A stretch of 20,595 nucleotides of DNA from Betaproteobacteria bacterium. GTDB taxonomy: Bacteria; Pseudomonadota; Gammaproteobacteria; Burkholderiales; Burkholderiaceae_D. The stretch covers positions 1 through 20,595 of the forward strand of contig JAATFN010000228.1 in the NCBI GenBank assembly GCA_015655165.1. The letters run 5' to 3'. Shown here in pieces: positions 13,588 through 20,595 of this stretch; position 1 is the first letter of the stretch, and the number at the start of each line of letters is the position of its first letter. The notes under the pieces were generated by a model. It was not told the DNA's origin and did no database searches. It saw only the letters and a program-made list of their open reading frames with translations. Both the position numbers and the translations under genes were made by a program.

Positions 13588-14247
13588 ATGCAAACACCCC
13601 CAAACATTATCTTGCGCGGCGTTGAGTCTTATGAAGACAGTTTCAACGCAATGCGTGCGTTTACCAATAGCCGTCATGCGGCGACAGAAGACCAGTTATG
13701 GATTGTCGAGCACCCACCTGTTTTTACGCTTGGATTGGGTGCTGATCCCGGTCATATACTCAATGCACATAACATACCAGTGGTGCAGACTGATCGTGGT
13801 GGGGAGGTGACATATCACGGACCAGGCCAGGTCGTGATCTATGTGTTGATCGATTTACGCCGTCATGGTCCGGGTGCCCGGCTATTTGCAAAGGAATTCG
13901 TACAAAAAATCGAACAATCTGTGATCGATACATTAGCAGCGTATAATCTCGCAGGTGAGCGCAAAGCGGGTGCACCGGGTATTTATGTGTCGCAAGGTGC
14001 GCATAAAGGTGCCAAGATTGCTGCGCTTGGCTTGAAGATTCGTAGTAACGGCTGCACCTACCATGGCGTATCATTGAACGTTGATATGGATCTGACACCA
14101 TTTACATGGATTAATCCTTGCGGGTATGCGGGACTGGAAACCATTGATATGAAAACGATGGGTGTGACTGCAGCGTTAGCTGACGTGCAGACACTACTGG
14201 CACAAACATTGATAGAGCATTTTGCATTAACACATCATGACAATTGA
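13588..14247 (+). CDS. lipB: Octanoyl-[acyl-carrier-protein]:protein octanoyltransferase LipB
   Basis: A 219-residue cytoplasmic enzyme that moves octanoate from acyl-carrier protein to lipoyl domains, the first step of lipoate synthesis. The family signature [12 protein letters not shown] is at residues 70-81. The catalytic pair appears as Lys143 ([11 protein letters not shown]) and Cys178 ([11 protein letters not shown]), matching Lys135 and Cys169 of E. coli LipB. The length matches the family (E. coli 213). I chose the ATG at 13588 because homology begins just after it ([14 protein letters not shown]); the frame is open to an ATG at 13516, but those 24 residues are outside the family. Its last 11 bases overlap the start of lipA, so the two are translated as a coupled pair. 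Confidence 0.93.
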   Translation: MQTPPNIILRGVESYEDSFNAMRAFTNSRHAATEDQLWIVEHPPVFTLGLGADPGHILNAHNIPVVQTDRGGEVTYHGPGQVVIYVLIDLRRHGPGARLFAKEFVQKIEQSVIDTLAAYNLAGERKAGAPGIYVSQGAHKGAKIAALGLKIRSNGCTYHGVSLNVDMDLTPFTWINPCGYAGLETIDMKTMGVTAALADVQTLLAQTLIEHFALTHHDN

Positions 14248-15205
14248 AACTACGCCTGTTGCAGGATCTGCCCGTAACCCGACTGACAAACAGAAGGGCG
14301 CGGGTAAAACCGCATGGATCCCGATTAAAATCGTCCAGGCAGAAAAACTCAAGAAGCCTGACTGGATTCGTGTCAAAGCCGGTTCACCGACAACGCGTTT
14401 TTACGAAATCAAGGACATTTTACGCAAGAATAATCTGGTGACAGTCTGCGAAGAAGCATCTTGCCCGAACATTGGCGAATGTTTCGGCAAGGGCACTGCA
14501 ACGTTCATGATTATGGGGGACAAATGTACACGTCGCTGTCCGTTTTGCGATGTGGGACATGGTCGTCCCGATCCGTTGGATGTCAACGAACCTGAAAATC
14601 TTGCGCAAACGATTGCACTGTTGCGCTTGTCATACGTCGTCATTACCAGTGTTGACCGGGATGACTTGCGTGATGGCGGCGCCGACCATTTTGCGCAATG
14701 CATTCGTCGCATACGCGAACTGTCGCCTGATACACGTATCGAAATTCTGACGCCTGACTTCCGTGGTCGTATGGATCGCGCGTTGGAAATCCTGAAAATG
14801 GCCCCGCCAGACGTGATGAACCATAATCTGGAAACAGCGCCACGCTTGTATAAAGAAGCGCGTCCTGGTTCGGATTATGAATATTCGTTGAATCTGTTAA
14901 AACGCTTTAAAGCATTGCATCCTGAAACACCGACAAAGTCGGGCATCATGGTGGGCTTGGGCGAGACGGATGAAGAAGTTTTGCAAGTCATGCGTGACAT
15001 GCGTGCGCATGATGTCGACATGTTGACGATTGGCCAGTACTTGATGCCGAGTGGCGACCACTTGCCGGTGCGTCGTTATGTGCATCCTGATACCTTCAAA
15101 ATGTATGAGGAAGAAGCGTACAAGATGGGCTTTGTACATGCGGCAGTCGGTGCGATGGTGCGTTCCAGTTATCATGCCGACCAACAGGCGCATGGCCTGG
15201 TATAA
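14237..15205 (+). CDS. lipA: Lipoyl synthase LipA (radical SAM)
   Basis: A 322-residue iron-sulfur enzyme that inserts two sulfurs into protein-bound octanoyl groups to give lipoate, following LipB. Both cluster motifs are intact: the auxiliary cluster cysteines 71, 76 and 82 ([12 protein letters not shown]) and the radical SAM cysteines 97, 101 and 104 (CTRRCPFC). The C-terminal RSSYHAD holds the serine that serves as fourth ligand of the auxiliary cluster in the family. Other family stretches are [34 protein letters not shown] and [13 protein letters not shown]. The ATG at 14237 overlaps the 3' end of lipB in another frame. A hairpin without a T-run follows at 15219-15255. Confidence 0.96.
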   Translation: MTIETTPVAGSARNPTDKQKGAGKTAWIPIKIVQAEKLKKPDWIRVKAGSPTTRFYEIKDILRKNNLVTVCEEASCPNIGECFGKGTATFMIMGDKCTRRCPFCDVGHGRPDPLDVNEPENLAQTIALLRLSYVVITSVDRDDLRDGGADHFAQCIRRIRELSPDTRIEILTPDFRGRMDRALEILKMAPPDVMNHNLETAPRLYKEARPGSDYEYSLNLLKRFKALHPETPTKSGIMVGLGETDEEVLQVMRDMRAHDVDMLTIGQYLMPSGDHLPVRRYVHPDTFKMYEEEAYKMGFVHAAVGAMVRSSYHADQQAHGLV

Positions 15206-15218
15206 CTGACTGGTGTTG

Positions 15219-15255
15219 TTCTCCCTGCTGTCGGGTGTCTTGGCAACAGGGAGAA
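15219..15255. other. Hairpin after lipA, between convergent genes
   Basis: TTCTCCCTG (15219-15227) / CAGGGAGAA (15247-15255), perfect 9-bp arms with a 19-nt loop. It is placed like a terminator for lipA and the convergent Pmp3-like gene, but there is no adjacent T-run on either strand. Confidence 0.5.
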
Positions 15256-15267
15256 ACGAATAAAAAA

Positions 15268-15456
15268 TTACTTGCCAAAGGCGTTGGAGATTTTTTTATC
15301 TGTATTGTATTGGCTCAATGCATAGACAGCCCAGATGGTGGCAGGAATCCAGCCAATCAGCGTGATTTGTAAAATCAGGCAGATAATGCCGGCGATAGGG
15401 CGGCCAATCGTAAAGAACGTCAGCCAGGGTAAGATAAAAGCAATTAGTAAACGCAT
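15268..15456 (-). CDS. YqaE/Pmp3 family small membrane protein
   Basis: A 62-residue hydrophobic protein of the Pmp3/UPF0057 family with two membrane helices: about residues 2-18 (RLLIAFILPWLTFFTIG) and about 22-47 (AGIICLILQITLIGWIPATIWAVYAL). The GRPIAG turn and a short charged tail (QYNTDKKISNAFGK) also fit the family. Members in yeast and plants affect membrane potential and cation tolerance; the bacterial role is unclear. The ribosome site AAAGGG lies about 8 nt before the ATG. It is a single gene, convergent with lipA and divergent from ribA. Confidence 0.92.
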   Translation of the reverse strand: MRLLIAFILPWLTFFTIGRPIAGIICLILQITLIGWIPATIWAVYALSQYNTDKKISNAFGK

Positions 15457-15614
15457 ATCAAGCGCCCTTTCTTATTCAAAATTCAACACTGCAGTGTGCA
15501 AGTTGCGATCTCAATATAAATGAGATATTTCTGGTGCGCAACACGGAAAACGAATTCTGGGTAGAATCGCTGGTCGTACGTTTGTTTTTAATTTAGGAAT
15601 ATCGATAGGTATTT

Positions 15615-16256
15615 ATGTCGCTAGCTCAACAACCTCCAGTGCAGGAATCCCCGGAACCGCAAATCGAGTATGTCGATTCATGCAAGTTACCTATGCCATG
15701 GGCAACGTTTCAGATGCATGGCTTTATCGATAAAGCCACTGGCAAAGAGCATATCGTATTAACGTTGGGTGACGTCGGGGACGGTCAGCCGGTATTGGCA
15801 CGCGTGCATTCTGAGTGTCTGACTGGTGACGCACTATTTAGCCAGCGCTGTGATTGTGGCGCGCAATTGGAAACGGCATTGCAGCGTATTGCCAAACAAG
15901 GGCGTGGTGTATTGTTTTATTTGCGTCAGGAAGGCCGTGGCATTGGTCTGTTAAACAAGGTACGTGCCTACCATTTGCAAGATGATGGCGCTGACACGGT
16001 CGAAGCTAACGAGAAACTGGGTTTCCCGGCCGATATGCGCCGTTATGATTTATGCTTGCCGATGATTGCGCATTTACACATCAAGGGGTTGCGTTTAATG
16101 ACGAATAATCCCAAAAAAATTGCCGCATTAAAGAGTTTTGGTATCGATATCGTCGAGCGTATTCCTTTGATTGTGAATAGAAATCCGCATAATATTGGTT
16201 ATCTTGGTACGAAAGTTAAAAAACTCGGTCACATGATGCCTGTTGATAAAGAATAA
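15615..16256 (+). CDS. ribA: GTP cyclohydrolase II
   Basis: A 213-residue cytoplasmic enzyme that opens GTP to 2,5-diamino-6-ribosylamino-4-pyrimidinone 5'-phosphate, the first step of riboflavin synthesis. Zinc ligands Cys68, Cys79 and Cys81 are seen in [18 protein letters not shown]. The catalytic-site stretch [11 protein letters not shown] and the GTP-binding region [18 protein letters not shown] are intact, and the end [14 protein letters not shown] is typical. It is the stand-alone form, not fused to DHBP synthase (RibB). The ATG at 15615 has an AGG site 5 nt before it. No FMN riboswitch was recognised upstream. The CobW-family gene follows after 62 nt. Confidence 0.95.
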   Translation: MSLAQQPPVQESPEPQIEYVDSCKLPMPWATFQMHGFIDKATGKEHIVLTLGDVGDGQPVLARVHSECLTGDALFSQRCDCGAQLETALQRIAKQGRGVLFYLRQEGRGIGLLNKVRAYHLQDDGADTVEANEKLGFPADMRRYDLCLPMIAHLHIKGLRLMTNNPKKIAALKSFGIDIVERIPLIVNRNPHNIGYLGTKVKKLGHMMPVDKE

Positions 16257-16318
16257 GTACCACACCATTTCCGGTGCGATGTGATTACACCGGGTTGACA
16301 CATTTCACTGCTAGAACC

Positions 16319-17410
16319 ATGTCCCCATCTCCTTTGATTCCCATTTCTTTGTTAACCGGATTTCTGGGTAGCGGTAAGACGACGTTATTGAATTACCTGA
16401 TCGCGCAACCCGCGCTGAAAGATACATTGGTGATCATCAATGAATTCGGTGAAATCGGTTTGGACCATTTATTGGTGGCGCATAGTCAGGAGGATGTGGT
16501 CGTCGAAATGAGTAGTGGTTGTTTGTGCTGTACGATTCGTAGTGATCTTAAAAAAACGCTCAAAGATATTACCTGGCGATTTGCAGAAGGTGGCCAGCGC
16601 AAGTTCAACCGTGTCATCATCGAAACGACGGGGCTTGCTTCACCGATTCCCATTTTGCATACGTTAATGACAGACGGTTTTATTTCGTCACGTTACCGTT
16701 TGGATGGTGTCATTGTGACCGTGGATGCGGTGAACGGTATGGCAACATTGGATCACCATACCGAAGCGGTACAACAAGCTGCAGTGGCAGATCGCTTATT
16801 GATCACTAAAACCGATTTGGCCGATCCGGTAGCGTTGACAGCGTTGCAAACACGACTGGCCAAGTTAAACCCGGGTGCGGCACAAGTATTGTCTGCACAA
16901 GGCCATGTCGATCCTGTCTTGTTGCTGGATGCGGGCTTGTTCAAGTCGACAGAAAAGATGCCGGATGTTGCGTGCTGGTTGAACGAGCAGGCATTTGCCG
17001 ACCAGACCGATGCGCACCATGATCATCACCATGACGATCATCACCATCATCATGACGTTAACCGGCATGACGACCATATCCGTGCATTTTGTTTTACGTT
17101 CGATGAACCGATCGCCCCCGATGTATTCGAGGAGTGGTTGGCGTTATTTGTCGGATTCAAGGGCGAGAATATTTTACGCATGAAAGGCATTGTCAATTTG
17201 GCCGGAGAAGACAAGCCGGTTGTCATTCATGGTGTACAACATATTTTTCATCCCACAGTGACGTTACCTGCATGGCCATCTGAAGACCACAGAACACGCA
17301 TCGTATTTATTACACGTGACATTGAGCATGCCACCATTGCGCGATCATTCGATGCATTCATGCAGGCGTATACGATCGAGCAAGACCATCAACATACCAA
17401 TGGCCACTGA
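16319..17410 (+). CDS. CobW/COG0523-family GTPase, putative metal (zinc) chaperone
   Basis: A 363-residue cytoplasmic G3E GTPase. Walker A is GFLGSGKT (14-21), the family metal motif CxCC is CLCC (68-71), and TKTD (163-166) gives base specificity. Between the GTPase and CobW C-terminal domains lies a His-rich loop (233-253) with 12 His and 6 Asp in 21 residues, expected to bind metal. The C-terminal domain (about 255-360) contains ILRMKGIVNLAG and the TRIVFITRDI strand. Related proteins deliver zinc or other metals to client enzymes. The neighbour ribA encodes a zinc enzyme, which makes it a possible client, but that is inference. The ATG at 16319 lacks a clear ribosome site; a longer open frame to 16274 adds 15 unlikely residues. 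It overlaps the next gene by 11 bp. Confidence 0.92.
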   Translation: MSPSPLIPISLLTGFLGSGKTTLLNYLIAQPALKDTLVIINEFGEIGLDHLLVAHSQEDVVVEMSSGCLCCTIRSDLKKTLKDITWRFAEGGQRKFNRVIIETTGLASPIPILHTLMTDGFISSRYRLDGVIVTVDAVNGMATLDHHTEAVQQAAVADRLLITKTDLADPVALTALQTRLAKLNPGAAQVLSAQGHVDPVLLLDAGLFKSTEKMPDVACWLNEQAFADQTDAHHDHHHDDHHHHHDVNRHDDHIRAFCFTFDEPIAPDVFEEWLALFVGFKGENILRMKGIVNLAGEDKPVVIHGVQHIFHPTVTLPAWPSEDHRTRIVFITRDIEHATIARSFDAFMQAYTIEQDHQHTNGH

Positions 17411-19265
17411 TGGATTGATTGCATCCACACCATCATTACCGATAGGCGGTTGTATAACTTGTCCATTGGTCAGTATCAAGACACTGCGTACGCAGTGGCA
17501 GCCAGAGTCGGGTCTGACGATACTGGATACCGAGTTTGACTGTGCCCAGACAGTCTTGTCTGTGTGGGCTGCATTGGGCGATCTTGCCTGTGCGGCAAAG
17601 CCGGTGCATATCATTGCGCTGAGTGGCCATATTCCCCCATGTGAAGCAATACGCCATCTGGCATCTGTTGGACAACAAGCGCTTGTCGACAGGTTATGTG
17701 CAGCACTGCCACCTGATGTGCCCGGTTACCATCGTCTGTTGTTAGACGACGGGAAAATCGTGTTGACACTGATTCTTGGTGAAGAACGCAATGCGCTCAC
17801 AACGTTGGTGGGCCGTATCGATGTGTTTTATATCAAGTCGCAGATCGCATCAGATCTGACGCCTCATTGTGCCAAACAGCTTGGTCAGCTGGCAAATGTC
17901 CGTGCACAGTTGTTCTGTGACAGGCAGCGTGAAGGTTTGCCGGAAATCTTGCAGGCAGGCGGCTTTGTAACAGATGATTCGGCGATGCAGACATCGCCGC
18001 AAGTAGTCAGCGCCCGATATCTGCCGCGCTGGGCAGTGCATGGGCGTCATGTTGTTCCCGCGTTGGCGCGTCGTGCGATTGTGATTGGCGCAGGATTGGC
18101 AGGCACGGCAATTGCTGAGCGCCTGACAGTAAGAGGCTGGCATGTCACGGTATTTGAAGCGTCAGATGCACCTGCACAAGTCGCTTCGGGAAATCTGGCA
18201 GGCGTGTACATGCCGATGATCTCGCGAGACGATAATCCGGCTTCGCGTTTGAACCGGGCCGGCTATTTCTTTGCGCAGCAACTATGGGCACAATTGGGCG
18301 GGGTGGGCGAAGCCATTACCGGGGAGGCATGTGGCGTATTGCAAGTCGCACGTGACACAGAGCAGCAAACGGCATTTATGCAGGCAGCATTGAAGTGGCA
18401 ATATCCGGCAACGTTTGCAAAATGGTTGGATAGTGCGCAGGCAAGCCGGCAACTGGGAATGGCAACGCGTGGGGGCTGGTTGTTTCCACAAGCGGGCTGG
18501 CTGCAGCCCGCATCGGTGTGTGCTGCCATGCTGCGGGCGTGCGGCAGTCATGCGGGGCAATTGACACTACGGTGTGCAACCAGAGTAGTACGTTTGCAGC
18601 GTGATGAAGGGCAGTGGTTAGCGTTAGATGACAACGGCAACATACTCGCGGATGCGCCAACGGTGATTTTAGCCAATGGCATGGCGGCACTGGACTTTGC
18701 GGCTGCGTCAGCGTTGCCGCTTGCTGCAATGCGTGGCCAGGTGACACATGTACCGGCAGCGCTGCTGCCAGAACTCCCTTTTGTCTTATGCGGAGACGGG
18801 TATATGACGCGGCCTTGTGACGGGATAGTGAGTGTCGGGGCAACTTATGGACAGGATACAGGGCAAGGCGTCTGCCTTGATGATCATCTGGAAAATAGAG
18901 GGAAGTTGATGCAATTGTTGCCCGGTCTGGATCCGCTTCCCGATGTGCGCGGGGCGACGGGGCGTGTCGGTGTGCGTTGTGTGACACCGGACAGAATGCC
19001 GTTAGTGGGTGCATTACCGGCATCATCAGCAGTGATCGGGAAGGGTGTTGCCGACAAAGGACTAACAGCAATGCCCAGAGTTGCAGGACTGTATGGATTG
19101 TTGGGATATGCTTCGCGTGGCTTGATTATGGCGCCCTTAGCCGCAGAAATACTTGCTTGCCAGTTAACGGGCGAGCCTATGCCCGTCGGTCGGGCGTTGC
19201 TGGATGCTGTCGACCCGTCCCGTTTTGTGCTGCGCAACATCCGTAAAACAGAACAAGAGGACTAA
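17400..19265 (+). CDS. mnmC: MnmC-type tRNA-modifying FAD oxidoreductase with degenerate methyltransferase half
   Basis: A 621-residue protein. From about residue 224 it is a DAO-type FAD enzyme like the MnmC1 domain of E. coli MnmC (668 residues), which turns cmnm5(s2)U34 of tRNA into nm5(s2)U. Features are GAGLAG (230-235), ASGNLAGVYMPM, GVRCVTPDRMPLVG and the terminal GYASRGLIMAPLAAEILA. Residues 1-220 align with the MnmD methyltransferase domain (for example PGYHRLLLDDGKIVLTLILG versus [20 protein letters not shown] in E. coli), but the SAM motif ETGFGTG is DTEFDCA and the catalytic LDGFAP segment is YIKSQIA. The extreme N-terminus of the family (FDDVYFS) is absent. So this half is probably inactive, and a separate enzyme would be needed for the methyl step. 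Start at the ATG at 17400, overlapping the end of the cobW-like gene. Confidence 0.87.
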   Translation: MATDGLIASTPSLPIGGCITCPLVSIKTLRTQWQPESGLTILDTEFDCAQTVLSVWAALGDLACAAKPVHIIALSGHIPPCEAIRHLASVGQQALVDRLCAALPPDVPGYHRLLLDDGKIVLTLILGEERNALTTLVGRIDVFYIKSQIASDLTPHCAKQLGQLANVRAQLFCDRQREGLPEILQAGGFVTDDSAMQTSPQVVSARYLPRWAVHGRHVVPALARRAIVIGAGLAGTAIAERLTVRGWHVTVFEASDAPAQVASGNLAGVYMPMISRDDNPASRLNRAGYFFAQQLWAQLGGVGEAITGEACGVLQVARDTEQQTAFMQAALKWQYPATFAKWLDSAQASRQLGMATRGGWLFPQAGWLQPASVCAAMLRACGSHAGQLTLRCATRVVRLQRDEGQWLALDDNGNILADAPTVILANGMAALDFAAASALPLAAMRGQVTHVPAALLPELPFVLCGDGYMTRPCDGIVSVGATYGQDTGQGVCLDDHLENRGKLMQLLPGLDPLPDVRGATGRVGVRCVTPDRMPLVGALPASSAVIGKGVADKGLTAMPRVAGLYGLLGYASRGLIMAPLAAEILACQLTGEPMPVGRALLDAVDPSRFVLRNIRKTEQED

Positions 19266-19377
19266 CAGATGAATGCGATCAGGCGCCACATCTGGTAACA
19301 TATCACATGTGTAATTTGCACATGCTTGTTTTATGGTCTGTTTTCTAACATTATGCAGACAAGCTTGACATGAAACA

Positions 19378-19406
19378 TTGACATAGCTAATTGCCAACTA
19401 TATAGT
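19378..19406 (+). promoter_or_regulatory. Near-consensus sigma70 promoter of the cyo operon
   Basis: -35 TTGACA (19378-19383, perfect), 17-nt spacer, -10 TATAGT (19401-19406, 5 of 6). Transcription would begin near 19413, leaving a leader of about 98 nt. A second TTGACA lies 13 nt upstream (19365-19370) without a good -10. Two copies of TTTTATAA (19444-19451, 19458-19465) fall in the leader. Confidence 0.75.
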
Positions 19407-19510
19407 GCGCTGCGTGCTGTACCATTCGGTAAGGTACGTTATATTTTATAAGCTTTGTTTTATAAAACGCTGCCCCAAAGGCTGTGTTCTTGCAGAATTG
19501 ATGGTGTCCA

Positions 19511-20545
19511 GTGGTTAAAAAACCGTTTTTAAACTCTTTACTTTCAGTATTAGTAGTTTTACCTTTGTTAGCCGGCTGTAATTGGGTGGTCATGAAGCCA
19601 TCCGGTGATATTGCAGCCCAACAGCGCGATTTGATTTTGATTGCGACGGCGCTGATGCTTCTAGTCATCATCCCGGTCATTGTAATGACACTCTACTTCG
19701 CGTGGAAATACCGCGAATCCAATACCAACGCTGAATACAAACCGGAATGGCATCATTCGTCGAAAATTGAATTCTGGATTTGGTCAGTGCCTGTGGTAAT
19801 TATTATAGCGCTGGGAGCGTTGACCTGGATTTATACCCATCGTCTGGATCCATACCGCCCGATTGATCGCATTGATGCGAACCGTCCGTTGGCCGCCGAT
19901 GTACAGCCGTTAACTGTGCAAGTTGTCTCGCTTGACTGGAAATGGTTATTTATCTATCCGGAATACGGTATTGCGTCGGTCAACGAACTGGCAGCACCGG
20001 TTGATCGTCCAATCAAGTTCGAGATTACTTCGTCTGGTGTGATGAATTCCTTCTTTATTCCAGCATTGGCCGGTCAGATCTATTCGATGGCAGGGATGAA
20101 AACCCAATTACATGCCGTGATTAATAAAGCCGGCACATATGAAGGGTTCTCTGCCAACTACAGCGGCAATGGCTTCTCGCATATGCGCTTCAAGTTCCGT
20201 GGTTTGCCGCAGACAGATTTTGATCAATGGATCAGTGCAGCCAAAGCGGCCGGTTTGAGTCTGGATCGTGAGAAATACATCGCGTTGGCTAAACCGAGTG
20301 AACGTGAGCCAGTAGTACATTATGCAGCGGTAGAGCCTGAGTTGTTCGATGCGATTGTCAATATGTGTGTAGATGGTAAATCTGCCTGCATGAAAGATAT
20401 TATGCACCACGACATGAATCGTCGTAGCGGATTGGGCTTGTCAAAAGTCGATTCGATTTTTGATGAGTCAGTATGTACCGCGGCGACGGCAGATAGTTAT
20501 CTCAACCTTGTTGAGGCGGTGCCGACAGTGCGTGTCGCGGAATAA
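19511..20545 (+). CDS. cyoA: Cytochrome bo3 ubiquinol oxidase subunit II
   Basis: A 344-residue inner-membrane lipoprotein, subunit II of the proton-pumping quinol oxidase. A lipoprotein signal ends in LLAGC (Cys23). Two membrane helices follow (about 41-66 and 85-108). The periplasmic cupredoxin-like domain reads VQVVSLDWKWLFIYPEYGIA, then FFIPALAGQIYSMAGM and GFSANYSGNGFSHMRF. The CuA ligands of cytochrome c oxidases are absent, as expected for a quinol oxidase. It is longer than E. coli CyoA (about 315 residues) through its C-terminal tail. The start is a GTG at 19511; the ATG at 19501 runs into a stop at once, and later Met codons would lose the lipoprotein signal. It is probably the first gene of cyoABCD, which goes on past the window. 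Confidence 0.94.
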   Translation: MVKKPFLNSLLSVLVVLPLLAGCNWVVMKPSGDIAAQQRDLILIATALMLLVIIPVIVMTLYFAWKYRESNTNAEYKPEWHHSSKIEFWIWSVPVVIIIALGALTWIYTHRLDPYRPIDRIDANRPLAADVQPLTVQVVSLDWKWLFIYPEYGIASVNELAAPVDRPIKFEITSSGVMNSFFIPALAGQIYSMAGMKTQLHAVINKAGTYEGFSANYSGNGFSHMRFKFRGLPQTDFDQWISAAKAAGLSLDREKYIALAKPSEREPVVHYAAVEPELFDAIVNMCVDGKSACMKDIMHHDMNRRSGLGLSKVDSIFDESVCTAATADSYLNLVEAVPTVRVAE

Positions 20546-20595
20546 CTTCTCGCTCCCGTTTTCGTTTTTAATTAGCCGAAAAACTCCTACGACAC

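Noticed and set aside
15457..15614. FMN riboswitch upstream of ribA
   Set aside because: None of the conserved RFN-element stretches were recognised in this 158-nt region.
16271..16293. CCGGTG/CACCGG hairpin between ribA and the cobW-like gene as a terminator
   Set aside because: Only six base pairs with an 11-nt loop and no T-run; too weak to call.
18376..19071. 231-codon open frame on the minus strand
   Set aside because: Antisense to the FAD domain of mnmC, with a low-complexity His/Pro/Arg-rich product; a shadow frame.
19266..19294. CAGATG...CATCTG dyad after mnmC as a terminator
   Set aside because: Six-base arms, a 17-nt loop and no T-run; not a convincing terminator.

Overview
The window looks like chromosomal DNA of a betaproteobacterium, most likely Burkholderiales of the Alcaligenaceae/Oxalobacteraceae type. 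The reasons are the block D-amino acid transaminase, DUF493 (ybeD), lipB, lipA, the cyoA gene downstream of an mnmC-type gene, and the protein sequences themselves. Base composition looks moderate by eye, below that of typical high-GC Burkholderiales. The taxon is inferred from gene content; no rRNA or other marker is present. No insertion sequence, phage gene, tRNA, rRNA or CRISPR array was seen.

Layout. 1-2000: the tail of an AraC-type regulator, then small stress-type genes: a periplasmic YgiW/BOF-fold protein (minus), a CsbD-like protein (plus) and a 53-residue YtjA/DUF1328 membrane peptide (plus). 2072-5177: an ABC exporter half-transporter and a YhbW-like flavin monooxygenase, both minus. 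5807-10366: a membrane PQQ-dependent dehydrogenase (gcd family) followed after 63 nt by a TonB-dependent receptor that closely resembles E. coli PqqU (YncD), the PQQ importer. 10417-12164: a LysR regulator divergent from a short-chain dehydrogenase. 12257-15205: a D-amino acid transaminase broken by one in-frame stop, then ybeD, lipB and lipA. 15268-15456: a Pmp3/YqaE membrane peptide (minus). 15615-19265: ribA, a CobW-family metal GTPase with a His-rich loop, and an MnmC-type protein whose methyltransferase half looks dead. 19511-20545: cyoA, the first gene of a cytochrome bo3 oxidase operon that continues past the window.

How the genes work together. The clearest functional unit is the dehydrogenase plus receptor pair: the enzyme needs PQQ in the periplasm and the receptor would bring PQQ across the outer membrane, so the pair reads as a cofactor-scavenging and cofactor-using module. 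No pqqABCDE gene is in view. Electrons from the dehydrogenase would enter ubiquinone, and the bo3 oxidase begun by cyoA would take electrons from ubiquinol. LipB and LipA form the lipoate synthesis route. The stress peptides at 392-2000 resemble genes that are stress-induced in other bacteria.

The most notable points are the gcd-pqqU linkage with a terminator-like hairpin between the genes, loss of the glucose-binding His in the dehydrogenase, the clean nonsense mutation in the transaminase, the decayed methyltransferase domain of MnmC, and a near-consensus sigma70 promoter ahead of cyoA.
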